Assembly (NCBI GenBank): GCA_013076295.1
Contig: RQOL01000658.1
Span: forward strand, 2,730,353 to 2,794,352
Source: Sanderia malayensis
Lineage: Eukaryota; Cnidaria; Scyphozoa; Semaeostomeae; Pelagiidae
Length of the DNA stretch: 64,000 nt
Direction of reading: 5' to 3'
Part shown: one piece after another, positions 1 through 12,600 of the stretch
Layout of the letters: each line of letters opens with the position of its first letter
How positions within the stretch are numbered: the stretch's first letter is position 1
Notes under the pieces: generated by a model
Databases searched by the model: none
What the model was told of the DNA's origin: nothing
What the model saw: only the letters and a program-made list of their open reading frames with translations
Made by a program: the position numbers and the translations under genes

Positions 1-203
1 CGGGTTAAGTCCTTCATCAACACGTATGGCTATTTCAATAACACCCTGGATATTGGGGCACTGGAGACTTGCCACGCGACTGGCGCGGCACGTTTGTAGG
101 GATTAAATATTTGGGGCATATAGGAATACACATGTAGCTTTCTAATCATTCTTCGTTGGAACTCAGAGAGCTAGCACAATTTCTCCCACCCTCCCTCTCC
201 TTA

Positions 204-1258
204 TTATTGTTTATTGATGTGCATTATGATTTCAGTCATTGTTCTGTAGTTTGACCATTCGGTCAGTACTGCCTGGTGTACCGGCCGGAGTTTGTCGGAA
301 TCACCGACCGTAAATGCCTTTCTTTGCTCAAGCAATCCGGGCCGGTAGGCTAACCGCCCAATTTCTTGAGATAGCTTAAATGTATTAAAAACAATGCTCT
401 TGAAATTGTTAGCACTGAAAATAATCAATAATTGAAAAAAGCTGATAAAATGCTGCATCTCAAAAATGTCACCTATTCCTGTTTCTGCCTCTTTGAACAA
501 TGCAACAAATCCAACCTTCTCCACATTTTCAGCATAAGTCAGTTCATTGCTGATGTAAGCTGCAAAGAAAGAAAATTCCTTTTATTGCTCATATCTAATA
601 ACATTAAATAATCTACCCAGCCTTAATGGGTAAAACAAATGTTGCTTAGTTATAATATGGTAACTGTTATTATTATACCCAAGGCAGATGAATGCATTGA
701 CTTAATAGATTTCTTCAACTTTTAAAATGTGGTCTTATCAACATCAAGTTACCTTAATTTAACAAATCAGAAATTAAAATTGAAACATGATTATCAATGC
801 ATATAATTGAAAAATATAGTGTAGATCATTGTATAACACTTGTTGCTTTAATTATATATCTTGACTGATATAAGAGAAGCTATCAGAAAACAAGGAAGTC
901 AACCAACGATTCAGCTTGCCAGATTTCTGGCAAGCTGAATCGTTGGCCGAATTTCTGGTGGCCTACGCCAGATTTCTGGCGTAGGCCACCATGCCCATCC
1001 TTAATTATTTTCAACCGTGTAAACAAATGCAAAAAGCATCCTTTATGCAACAGCTAAGATACCACATTACCCAAAATATTATCAAAGATTGATGAATAGT
1101 TTGAACAAAAATTTGTCAAGATACTTCTGTTACAAACCTACCTCATCCAGTCCTGAAACCAAGTTTTTATAAGCAGCTATTTTAGACGGAAATACAGATG
1201 AACTTGGTGATTCCAAATCATTTTTAGCATCTTCTGCAAATTGTAAAGCTGATATCAT
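204..1258 (-). CDS. Unrecognised two-exon gene model
   Basis: Two minus-strand exons can be joined, 1258-1138 and 559-204. The donor reads GTAG|GTTTGT and the acceptor TTTGCAG, and the join keeps the frame (phase 1). The product from the ATG at 1258 is about 158 residues, mostly polar and probably helical, with no signal peptide and no domain I can name. The upstream bases are also open for a few codons and have an AG just before, so exon 1 may be internal to a longer gene and the true start may lie elsewhere. The twin hairpins at 903-990 sit inside its intron. It lies downstream of the KCTD gene on the same strand. Low confidence; I assign no function. Confidence 0.35.
903..990. repeat. Twin perfect hairpins sharing the same apex
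   Basis: Two adjacent perfect inverted repeats. The first has 20-bp arms at 903-922 and 927-946 with the loop ATTT. The second has 15-bp arms at 957-971 and 976-990, also with the loop ATTT. Both are centred on the same 14-mer, GCCAGATTTCTGGC, but their outer stems differ. Confidence 0.9.
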
Positions 1259-1634
1259 TGCTCTTCCAACAGATATATGTATATTTTAAACTATATCCTT
1301 CATCAGCAGTTTTAAATATCGATCACAATGCAGCTATAAAATCTTGATATTTGTAGATTTAGAAAAGGCCCTTGTGCATTCGCTGCCTTTCGCCTTTCCC
1401 CACTCGCGGTCAATCAACAAGCCACAGCAGGTCAGTCAGTCAGTCGGTTCGGCATTGGCTCGGCGGCAGAGGGTCTTTAGGAGAGATTTACGGGCACGCG
1501 GTGCGCCAAGCAAAACTCTTCAAGGCCCAAATACACCTACTTAGCCATTTCGTATCATTTATTCCCGAAATAACCTTCTGGCTGGCCATTACAGACAAGG
1601 TAAAGATGGTAAACGACCGATATAACATCAATAA

Positions 1635-1830
1635 ATTAGCAACACACGAGATCCAAAACCGCTTCTGATGAAGTCCAAATCCAAAAGAATTAGATTGGAG
1701 TGGCACACCCTAATCTGCATAAATATCATGCATGAATTCCTTTACTTCACCATAGCAAACACGCTTGCATTTGCTGGAGGTTACCCTCCTGTGAATATAT
1801 TAAACCAACCAGATGAAGACAAATAACAGA
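1635..1830. repeat. Dispersed repeat, copy A (related to 24908-25115)
   Basis: About 190 bp that align with 24908-25115 in the same orientation. Shared blocks include TGGAGTGG, TTTACTTCACCATAGCAA and a CCTGTGAATATAT-like stretch. I cannot see a transposase, tRNA promoter or clear terminal repeats, so it is an unclassified interspersed repeat. Confidence 0.7.
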
Positions 1831-2465
1831 ACTGCCTTCTTTGTGTTCTCCATACTATTGTTGAATACTGGCCATTGTTGTATGGAAGTTGTTTCGATTA
1901 CTCAACAACCTTCCGCCTCCCCAAATCGACTCTTCGCCACAGCATGCCACCACGCTTGAGTCAGCCTTGTCTCTGTTCCTTATCAACTAGCTGCCTTCTT
2001 TGTGCATTCATTCCTGCTTCTTGTGGCAATGGGGGTGTGGTCCCTGCAGGCTACTGCACGGCTCAACAGCGCTGCGCAGCCGCACGTTTATGTTTCGCAT
2101 ATTTATGGCATTTCTGTCACTGTCTACCCCCGTCCACCACGTAGAACAAATAAAACGAAATGTTGTTAAATCATGATAATCTAAATGAAAATAATATATG
2201 ATACAGATACACCAATGCAATACCTTAAAAGAGTAAGAATAATTTTAAAAGATTAATTAATTACCACCGGATGTTGAAATATAATTAATGGAATTAATAT
2301 ATGAACAGATAATCAGACATATATCTAGGTGTGTGTATATCCAATAATACGACTGGGTTGCAAAAATGTAGAGAATATAATACAAGTTACATTTGGTTTC
2401 TGATGAAAATTATCAATGAAATTGTCTCATTTACCATACAATCTTCTTCTGCTATTCATATTTCA

Positions 2466-2466
<1 letters not shown>

Positions 2467-2497
<31 letters not shown>
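2467..2497. repeat. (AAT)n microsatellite
   Basis: About ten uninterrupted AAT units. Confidence 0.95.
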
Positions 2498-3157
2498 GCA
2501 TGGAATGAAGATTATAAAAATAAAAGACACCAAATGAGCACTCATAAGGTTAATCAAAATCTTATTATCATTTAGTAAGTTTTTGTTAGTTTAGTATTGA
2601 TTTCAAATTCATGCCAATTGCTAAGACATTCTTAGGTTACAATACTATGTGTTCAGTTCCTTGCTCCACCTAAATGGAAAACCTACAATTTGAATCAAAA
2701 TAAATGATTAGAATATAAATTAATAATAAGTAAATAAGCAGTGGTAGTAATAACATGGAGTACCCTTGATTTCTTGAACATTTGATCCATGTTTTTTAAA
2801 TTTTATTTACAAGTTTGTGCAATATTTTCAGTCGCACAAGCTTGCAGATGAAAGGCAAGGAAATGGCCACAAGGAAACAAGAATGGAATCATTTTTTTTT
2901 CAAAATAATAATCATTCTTCCATTGTAGATACCCTGTGCTAAAAAATTTCAATTAATGTTTTCCGTGCAATTTGTTAGCACTTATTGTGATTACTTGTAA
3001 GCAGTGACAATGAAAGTCATTGGAAAATAAGTAGCTGAAATTTCAACCCTGGCGGATCCAAACATTTGGGATATCAAAATAACCCATGAGAAAATTAAGT
3101 TTGAATAATCAAGGATACACTATAATAAGTAATAAGTAAATATAAAAGCAAAAAAAC

Positions 3158-4343
3158 CTTTGAGCAAGACCGATCATTTGGGTATTTATCAGTGCCACTG
3201 GCTGACACTGAATCATGAACATCTTTTGACACAACACAAAGATATTCTGCATGTTCTTCTGGTCCATAATTATAACTACTACCGGTGTTGAGAAGCTACA
3301 AAAATAACATATTAATAGAAGATACAGAGAACATACTTTAAACTAAAAACAATAAATAAAAATCAAGCATTAAGATTATATATCATTACCTGCTCAAATC
3401 TCCAGCCATCCGACATATTTGATATGGTCTGAGCAAGCTCTTCCTCTTGACATTGAAGTACTCTGTAAACATGTTTTAACATGCCCTGCAATTATGTAAC
3501 ATTATTATCTTAATGGCAACAAAAGGACGCTTTAATGCTTGACAAATAGAGAAAGGACCAGTTAAAAATATAAGCAAACGATTTGCTAACTTTTGGATTT
3601 TTTTTGTCGTATGCATGAATCCTGTCTTTGAGAATCACAACAAGTGATGGAATGTTATAAAATTCTGCTTCTTCTAAAACACCTTTAAAGAAACAAAAAA
3701 GCAAATTTCCATAAGATGCTTTAAATGTAAAATACACTTGGCATCTAATCTATTAACAACCACGTCAAATTTTAATTTAAAGTACAAGATTATACAACAT
3801 AATTTGTATTACATACCTTCAATTGCAAGATCTTTGTCAACAATTAATTTACCATGCCTGAGGTAATTTAAAATCGGCCCAAAATACTTTGGATCTCTGT
3901 CAATAAGGTAGGCACCATTTTCATCCTTTAAATCAAATAAAAAGTAAGGGAAATGACTGTAGCACAGAAAATGTTCAACGCGAAGTAAACGTCTCCAGCA
4001 CACAGGCCTTCTATTGCTCAGAAGAAACTGTGCTAATAAATGGTTAGAAATACAGAATAATTGAAAAAACTCAGCATGATGGAAGAACTTGAACAACAAG
4101 AAACACGAGCAGTTTGCTAGAGAATGTAGAAATGTTAGTGTAGCTTGCCTTGTCTGTTGGTAATTCCACATCCTCGTTGCATAGACGACACAGAAAATTT
4201 CTTGGTTCTTTTGATAATGTCGTTTTGGTCGTAAGGAAAGTCTTTCCTCCTACATTAAGCTTTACCCAACTCGTATGTGCTTGATCTACCTTTGTTTTTA
4301 TCAAATTAGTATAACTTCCTTCTGAACTTTCAGATGCTGCCAT
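3158..4343 (-). CDS. KCTD5: BTB/KCTD protein of the KCTD2/5/17 group
   Basis: Exons 4343-4149, 3925-3817, 3682-3591, 3485-3390 and 3295-3158 give 210 residues with no stop reached, so the short 3' exon is missing; human KCTD5 has 234. The start MAASES was chosen as the in-frame Met nearest the conserved BTB. Visible signatures are [14 protein letters not shown] (T1/BTB strand), [30 protein letters not shown] and the C-terminal CVVSKDVHD. Family members are cytosolic, pentameric CUL3 ubiquitin-ligase adaptors. The family-typical block [13 protein letters not shown] is intact, so a functional gene is likely. Intron 1 (4148-3926) appears to use a GC donor (AAG|GCAAGC). KCTD2, KCTD5 and KCTD17 cannot be told apart in a non-vertebrate, so read the symbol as a co-orthologue. 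Confidence 0.9.
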
Positions 4344-4608
4344 TTTGAAACTTCTTCTTGTTGTACAGACACTTCTCACCCAATGACGTTAAGCGCAGAT
4401 CATCCCGCAGAAAACCGCAAAATCAGAGTCACGATAAACTCTAAAGAGTTGTAATCATCATAATAATTCATAACCATCTTTATTGTACGATATACGTAAT
4501 GAATAAAATAGGCTGCACTTTTGTTCCAAGTCTTAGAATCGATATAAGATAACGCATATATGTAATGGGTAGTAATATATAGATATATATACAAAATAAT
4601 GAAATTAT

Positions 4609-5529
4609 TTATGGTTTATCATTGGTTGTTTTATGATCTCGACGTGGTACGAATGTCTCAAAATGGATGTCTCTCCAAATGCGCGTTGTCAAATCAGCTA
4701 ATTTAGCTCCAGTCTGCAAAACGTTGGCTGCACCAGTTGAAATAGGATGTAGTATATAATCCAAAGTGCTGCCAACTCTGGCTGTCTCATTTGTTATTAC
4801 TTTCATTCTGTTTTTGTCATCATCTTCACTTTTGTCATAGCTAACATTATCGACATCTTTAAATATTGGTTGCACTTGAAAACAGCAATTTAATTTCAAA
4901 ATATGAAATGCCCATTCAACAAGCTCAAAATATTCATTTTCAAAGCTAACATCATCGTCATAATCTGATGAATAGTCTTCAATTTTAATTCTTGGAGGAT
5001 TGAGCATGTGAAATGGTAATTCTTTCTTAACACGTCTGTGTCGAATGCTCTTATCATCATTACGATATTGTCCCTTCTTTCTGCCACCAGCAGACATGGA
5101 TCTATCACTCTTCAATGCTCTACTTTGTGCATTAACCTTGGACACATCTTCATAATACGAAGCCTCCACTCCATGTGCATAATATTGACTTCTTTGTTGA
5201 TGCTGGTGACGAGGATTTGGTTGAGGTGAGTAACTGGATATTTTCTTTTCTTTTCCGTCAGTTTCTTTCGACTTTTTGCGGATAGTAAATGAGTTTGACT
5301 TTCCAATTTTTGATAATGAGAACTTGGATGATTTTTGTGGCGACGACGAAATACGTTGCTGATGATGATGATGATGATCAAAACTGCCTTCTTCATTAAA
5401 CATAGCAGATGCTACTCCAACTGAATCATTTGGTGAAACAATCTTTCTATTTGCTTGCTCCTTGCGCTTACAACTTTGTCCTTCTGTCAAATTTCTTCTT
5501 TCCAACGATCCTCCTTTATATGCTGACAT
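4609..5529 (-). CDS. Intronless orphan ORF, low-complexity 306-aa protein
   Basis: A single open frame of 306 codons, from ATG at 5529 to a stop ending at 4609. I do not recognise it. The N-terminal half is basic and Ser/Gln/His-rich, with an H5 run at about residues 52-56 encoded by a CAT repeat, and with KSSKFSLSKIGKSNSFTIRKKSK. An acidic patch (DYSSDYDDDVSFENEYFE) lies near residues 189-206. The C-terminal about 60 residues are the most protein-like (STLDYILHPISTGAANVL, then TTRIWRDIHFE). There is no signal peptide or membrane segment. It could be a lineage-specific gene, a retrogene, or the large exon of a gene whose other exons I cannot see. Its length, and its frame staying open through compositionally mixed DNA, argue for real coding. 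Confidence 0.6.
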   Translation of the reverse strand: MSAYKGGSLERRNLTEGQSCKRKEQANRKIVSPNDSVGVASAMFNEEGSFDHHHHHQQRISSSPQKSSKFSLSKIGKSNSFTIRKKSKETDGKEKKISSYSPQPNPRHQHQQRSQYYAHGVEASYYEDVSKVNAQSRALKSDRSMSAGGRKKGQYRNDDKSIRHRRVKKELPFHMLNPPRIKIEDYSSDYDDDVSFENEYFELVEWAFHILKLNCCFQVQPIFKDVDNVSYDKSEDDDKNRMKVITNETARVGSTLDYILHPISTGAANVLQTGAKLADLTTRIWRDIHFETFVPRRDHKTTNDKP

Positions 5530-6682
5530 CGTCTACAAGTTCACCAGCAAATTAATTGGATTTTCAAGAAATTGTTGAAGTAAAATAATGATTTATTCAT
5601 GAAATCTTTCGTATTATCAACTAAGATCAAATAAACCGAGCACGAAGAAGCTCCATCTTTACAGTTTAACAATTTATCCCAACCTTCTCACTCGTATGAA
5701 TATATTCAGATAAAATCGATCATCCAAGTGTGAAGTCTTCAGTTGGTGCAATATATATTTGCGCCTGCCAGTGCGACGTATGTAGATATATTCTTTCCAG
5801 TTTTCATCAATGAAATCATATTATCAATATTTTCTAAAAACCTAACGCAAAAGTCTTCATTTCAATCGATTAACTTCTGTTTTGTGCCCGTTTTGTGCTG
5901 TTCACACTGTAATAAAAACCAAAGTTGTATTGGTGATATAAGATCATTACATCTGTTTCCTATTCAAACTTGAAGATTTGAAAATAGACTGACCTCGGAA
6001 TACGCCTTCACTGGCCACAAAAACAGAAAATCTAGATTCAATGTGACTTATAATTGGACAATACTAAATAACTGCACCTGCTGGGTGTTTGACAATGAAA
6101 ATATTGATCAAGGTTTATTCAAGCAGGTGGCTATGAACAAGGATATGGTGACAACTACCTAGTTGAGCTAAGCAAGTTCTCTTTATGTAGTATAGGTAGG
6201 TGAAGGTGATGTTGACAATGGGGAATGTAATGGTGTTATAATTAATTACTTATGGGTTTACAGAACATGTAATGTCCATATAATGATGCTAATGTTGCAT
6301 CAAATTACAGTTAGATATGACATGGGGTTAACTATAAATTGAAAACATTGAAAACGTCCAACTTTAAATTACCAAAGGACTATTGTCAGATATAATTCAA
6401 ACTACATTGTACACACAATGTACACATGATAAAAATATACAAACTAATTTCAAAATTCATTCAAATCTTTATACAAAAGATCGAAAAAATATATTTTCAA
6501 AAGCACATTGACTATATTGTTTTTAAATTTGGCGATTTTGAATTCACAACATATCAGACTGTCGGTTAGAAATCATTTTAAGAATCAAATCAGTTCAACT
6601 GTACAATTGCATCATATATCAAGAAAGAACCAGGCCATTCTGTTTTGAATTTTGTTCATACTCATACTAGATTGGATGGAAA
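5530..6682. other. Gap between the orphan ORF and the RPTOR 3' end
   Basis: About 1.15 kb of AT-rich sequence. It must hold the 5' region of the orphan ORF and the RPTOR 3' UTR. I see no RNA gene, no obvious repeat and no conserved exon. Confidence 0.5.
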
Positions 6683-9600
6683 TTAGAAACCAACTTGGTC
6701 TAATCTCAATACGACAGGTTTCTCTGATGAATAAACCGAAAGAAATGAATCGGTACTTCCAGCTGCTAAATATGGCTACAAAATAATAACATTAATTTCA
6801 AACGAGATAATGACAAATAGCAACGACTTCGTCTGGCTAACAAACGTTTCTTGGCCAATGTAGATTTTTTGTCACTTTTTCACTTGTAAATAGAAAGTAT
6901 TCCTTCACACAAAGACAGAAAATAAAAATTAATTACTCCATAAAATTACTTACCCAATGAGGATGAAAATTCAGGCAGCTAATTGGACCAATTCTCTGGC
7001 CCATAAATCCATCATGGTAGCGAATATTGCTAAGATTATCACCATTCAAACTGAAAACTTTTATAATTTGACTTGCTGAGCCACAAGCGAAAAGATCAGC
7101 ATTTGGATGCACATCTAATGATACTAAATTTCGAACTGTATTTGAAACAGTTTTTATTGACTGCGATGACCTTGCATCCCAAAATTTCAATTCACCATTC
7201 ACACTAAACGATAATAGCAAATATTTCTTTCAAAATCAAATATGTTTGATAATTGATGTACCGAACGATTGCTGCATTTACATATAGAATAAGAATATTG
7301 ACTGACTTACCTTCCGCTAATAATTTGTCCATCAATACCTTTCTGAAGAAATACTTTAACTACCCACGCAAGATGTTCTCGTAGAGTTATAACGCAACTT
7401 CAAAAAATGAATTCATGTCTACTTAGTATACTTAGTAGAGGAATAGAAATAAAGATATAAAAGAGAAAAGAATATAAATAATGATGATTAAAAGATACAT
7501 ACCAATCAGAGGGAGATAACCGACGATCATAGATTCTAACCGAACCATCACCCAAGCCAGCAACAAGTAAAGATCTTCCAACCGAATCACAAGCTATACT
7601 TGTAACACAACTATCGGCTCCCGTTGGAATATCTTGTAATTTCATTTCTCTATGTGTATCCCATACGCGTATCAATCTGACGTCACCAGAAGCTAACAAT
7701 GTTCCTGACTGCTGTTCCCAATCAGTGACCAAGCCTGATCCGGGACCTTTTAAACAAAACAACAATCATATAACATAAATAACAATGGCAAAGAGTGATG
7801 AAAAATGAGAAGACACATATCATTCAAAGCAATCTAATTTTCTTGATATTATAAATGCATAAAAATAATAAAATGTTTTACTTCTTGTTGAAGGAATCAT
7901 TCCAGACAAAGCTTGCCAAGCAGTTACATTTTCAAGATGATGGCTGTCATCACCAATATAATTTCTCCACACCCTTACAGCACCATCATCTAAAAATTAA
8001 GACAAATAAAATCAAAAATAATAACAACAAAAATTGATATATCACACAGCTCTAACAGCATTGTATAAATTAAGAAATATATGAACCTGAAGCAGTAAGC
8101 AAAAGAGATAGGTCGTGTGAATTTAATATGTCCAATGATGTTATCCGAGAGGCTTTCGGGTTTCCATTTTCAAAATAATTCATTTTCAATCCAGACTCAT
8201 AATTCCAAATACTGAAATAAATGACAAAAATCGTTGATTTATAGGAGAATTTGCGATTGCAATAATTGTCACGTTGTGCTTGGGGTAGAGGGTTAGGATT
8301 AGTGATAGTGGGTAAGGGTTAGGATTAGTGCCAGTGGGTTAGGGTTAGTGCTAGTAGGTTAGAGTTAAGATTAGTGCTAGTGGGTTAGTGCAAGGGTTAG
8401 ATCAAAGCAGACTAACTAACCTAATGCCCGTTTTATCAGCTGCAATAAAATACGGTTCATATGGATGAAATTTCACAACTGTCGGAGGCTGGACATTTTT
8501 GTTTACAAAGATTTGATCATCAATTTTGCTACTTCCTATGAAAAATTAAGATAAGTCATAAAACGTACTGGGTCTACGAACAAATATTAAATAAAGTTTG
8601 GAGGAGAAAATAGCATTAAAAATAGCGTATTATGAAAATAGAAAAGCAGTATTTTATTTCGTTTAAAAAGGCAGATGTTGTGAAATAAATAATTTAATTA
8701 CATGACATAAATTATAAATAAGTAGCAGAAAGGGCGTACCGGGCTTTTGCAATAATTTCGTTGACTCTTGTCTGACTTTAGTATTTCTTAAAAACCTCCA
8801 TTCTCTTTCAACATGTTGATCACTATTTGGGTCCAAATCATCAGGAGGCTAAAATACAACAATACAAATCTCCGTTTCTTATTTCATTTTATTTTAACAA
8901 ATAATTCGTATAACTCCTAATAAAATAAGAATTTATAAATATTTGAGATAGCTAAAAATAGATTACTTTCATGACAGATTGTGCAAAATATCCACAAAAC
9001 CATTCATATAAATTGGTAGACACTAAAGCTGGTTTCATAGATATCCCGTCATCCTCTTCTTCATCCGATTCAATATCACCCACAATTCTTTGCTGGAATT
9101 TTATTAAAACACAACATGTTAGTAAAGTTATATCAATGTCTTGATATAAATAAGAAATGGATTACACTTTCGAAGACTACATGATGTTTCATTACCTCTG
9201 GGCCCTTGTCAAAAATCTTTCTCTTTGTTGAAAACTCCAGTGAATGAGGTGTGTGGTGAACTGCATTAGATGGTGATGATCCAACGCTACGTTTCGGTGT
9301 TGGAGCGGGAGAGTACGATGGTTGGATATAGAACTTATTACCACCCGGAGGAACCACACCAAAATCACAGCTTGCTAGATGGGGATGTGTGGTTGGCCTA
9401 CAATAATAATATGATGCATTACATATCAATAGTAAACATTAATAATTTGATGAAATTAATTAATGAAAGAAGAACAAGAAATGGATGAATATGACTTACT
9501 TTTTATGTAAAAATGCAGAATCACTAACGGGTGATGATGGATTGGATCGAAACGTCAATGATGGAGCTTGGGCTGCCATTGTGGCCTGGAAACAAATATC

Positions 9601-12600
9601 AAATTGATCAATAATATGATAAACAGTTCATACGTGCTACAGATATGTAGAAATGACATAGACGTAAATTATAAAAAAGCAAAATAAATAAGACAGTGAT
9701 GTGTATCATTTGTACAACAATTATTATAATCGCAATGGAAAATTTGAGGAGATATGTTTCCATATATCAATGAAGAAAGGCATACCTTGTTAAAAATTTA
9801 CATTGTAAAAAAGACATGGACATTGTAGAAAAGATATTAAAAGAGTGCGAGCGTGCGATACCTTAACTGTGACATTATTGACAACTTTTTGCGCCATTTT
9901 GGCCACTTCATTACAGGGATCGACAGTTAAATTAAGCATCGTCTAAGAGAAAACAAAATTATATAGAATTAGACGTGTGACAATCAAACTTACAATTGTA
10001 TTTTAAGAATTCGTAATTAGTTTATACCTTCCAAACTTTCGTGTAAACATTTTCGTGTAATGATGTAAATGAAATGGTTGATGATGATCTTTTCATCGGA
10101 GCTTTCAACCAAATTTCGCTGGCTTGACTTTCCAACGATGATAAACTTGTTGCACTACTGTAGCTCATTAATCTTCTAGAAGTTGTTCCTGGAATTTTAG
10201 ACAAAACTCTCCGATAATCTTTTTATCGGGTACTGATAAAAAGACTGAAACACTAATGTCAATTGATAATGGTCCTTGCCCACCAACCTGGTTGATCAGA
10301 GCTAGACATGGGTGTAGATGCATTAGTGGTCAATTGGCCTCCAGATGAGCTTTGTGCAGAATTGGCATGGCGTTTCAACGTTGGACTATCTGTGCTGGCC
10401 ATAAAAGCTGCATCCTTGCTCCCCTGTCCTACTAATATCCATCCTTTCTTACTCGAATCACGTGGGCTGCCTCCTAATAATTCGCGCCTTTGATCCTCTT
10501 CAAGGAAATGAACAGCAACAACGCTGTAGTTGTTTTCAAATTGAACAATTTGACCATAGAAGGCAAGAACAAGCTCCTGTGAAAATCAACGCGCATTAAA
10601 ATAATAACGTAATACTGTAATTCCTGGATTAAACGCCCCTTAGAATGAGCTTCAGGTGACCAAATTTGAAAATAAACGCCCTCACCTCAAATATACGCCC
10701 TCATTAATACGCGACGGGCAAATTGATCAAATTTAATCGGTGCAAGAAATATGACAGATATGGTTGATTTATAGAGTATACCTTTCGTACTAAAGGACTG
10801 CCATCTTGACCAACAGTGGATGCTAACGTGGTAGCGATTCCATGATCAATCATATTGGCATGGTCAGTTCGATCACCTGTATTTGCAATTAAAGTTCCCA
10901 ATGCAAAGACAGACGATGCACGAACCTAAATGTCAAATCATTTCACAAGTTCAAATGACAATAGCAACATGTATATAATAAAATGGTGTGTATGTGTGTA
11001 TTTATGTTTAGAAATAGACATTACTTCAGGCAGAGGATCTGATAGTAATTTTGTTAATTTTTCAGCTGCACTATCTCGTATACCACACCATCTTGCAGCA
11101 TCATAATTCTTCCAGATTAAACCAAGACAAATCGCTAGCCATTGACGCAACAAAGGATGAGGATCATTTAATTGCTCCAAACATATTGCTATCATGTTTC
11201 CTTTGCAACAGTTCTCCTTTAAAAGTAAAACAATTCAACGTCACATTCAACAGCAGCAGTAAACAATTGACAATGTCAGATGTATAACGTTTCCACAGCA
11301 TTATTTCAAGTGTGCTGTTTTACCTGCCCTGCAGGATAGTTGTGAATGATTCTTGCAAGAACAAATGCAGCCATGGTTCGATGCTCTGCCTAAACCAGAC
11401 GAGATTTCAGATGACAAATTACACATGGCATAAAAAATGATTGTTGTAGAATATAACTTATATAATGAATTAAAATGACAACTTACAGGCATGTAAGGAT
11501 CTGCAAGTACCAACAAAAAATATTTATGGCCACCATCTTTAACTAAATCAGCTTGGCACGTCTGCGAAATAAAAATAACAAGAATATTCACATGCTAAAT
11601 TTAAAAAATTAGCAATTTCACTCTGCTTGAAATGAGAAATAATCATGGCACAAGAATCTTACACTGTCGACAGCAAGAATTTTAGCCCAAATAAAAACCA
11701 TCAAAGGACGAATCTCTCGACCAGAACTTTGCAGCAATTTTAAAACGTAAGGAAAAATGCCAACTGATAATGCCTTAAAGAAAATGATATTTCAATTGAA
11801 TTACGTGTAGATGGAGATATAATTAGATATTAACATTTGCGATTAAATTTGACTTACTAAACTGACAGCCCATGGCCCAAGATCGAGAAATCTGCCAAGC
11901 AAGTCCAGAGCTCTAAGTCGATGAACAGGACTTAATAAAACCTAAAATCAAATAGAGTCTTATAAAGTTATAGTTTACTAATATTCTGAATAAGTATTAA
12001 CAATAATTGAAATATTGATATGAACTTGTAAAACAATTGGCAATTGTTCTGGTGGACTTCTGTCTTTGCTTCCCATGGCAAGCCAAACTTGAAATGATGT
12101 CAATTGCTCAGAGAAGAAAGAACTATTCTAAAATGAGAAGATAACACATAAAAGATGCGCAATCATAAAATAATAACTAAATAACAATAACGATAAGACG
12201 GAAGAACTAGCATACCTGGTATTTTGTTTCATCTTTTATTATTTCCGGTAATTGTGAAAGACATTGATCAACAGCCAAATCCCAAGCTTGCCTAAAACAA
12301 TAAATTTCGTAAATTATGATCTGCTATTACAAAATAACATCACACATTAAAGATAAGCTAGCTTTGATAACAATATAATGAGAAATCATAAACGTATTTT
12401 ATACCACATATGATGGTGATAGGTTGGAGGAAGTCTGGGACTAGACATTGGTGTACATTTGTACGATCTCATTACTCTTTCAGCCAATAAGAAATTTCTG
12501 AATAAACTTGCAACCAATAAATCTTGGCGAAATAACTTTTGAAATACATCTGAAAGCAAAACAGGTAGTAATCCATGCATTACAGAAGACATATCCTTCA

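Larger units (their letters stand above)
1259..3157. other. Gap downstream of the KCTD gene
   Basis: AT-rich sequence containing the dispersed repeat above and an (AAT)n microsatellite at about 2467-2497. I could not find the short last KCTD5 exon here. The open frames on either strand lack splice logic or recognisable homology. Confidence 0.5.

Noticed and set aside
1344..2537. Several plus- and minus-strand ORFs of 60-100 codons
   Set aside because: They overlap a dispersed repeat or an AAT microsatellite, overlap one another in different frames, and show no recognisable domain.
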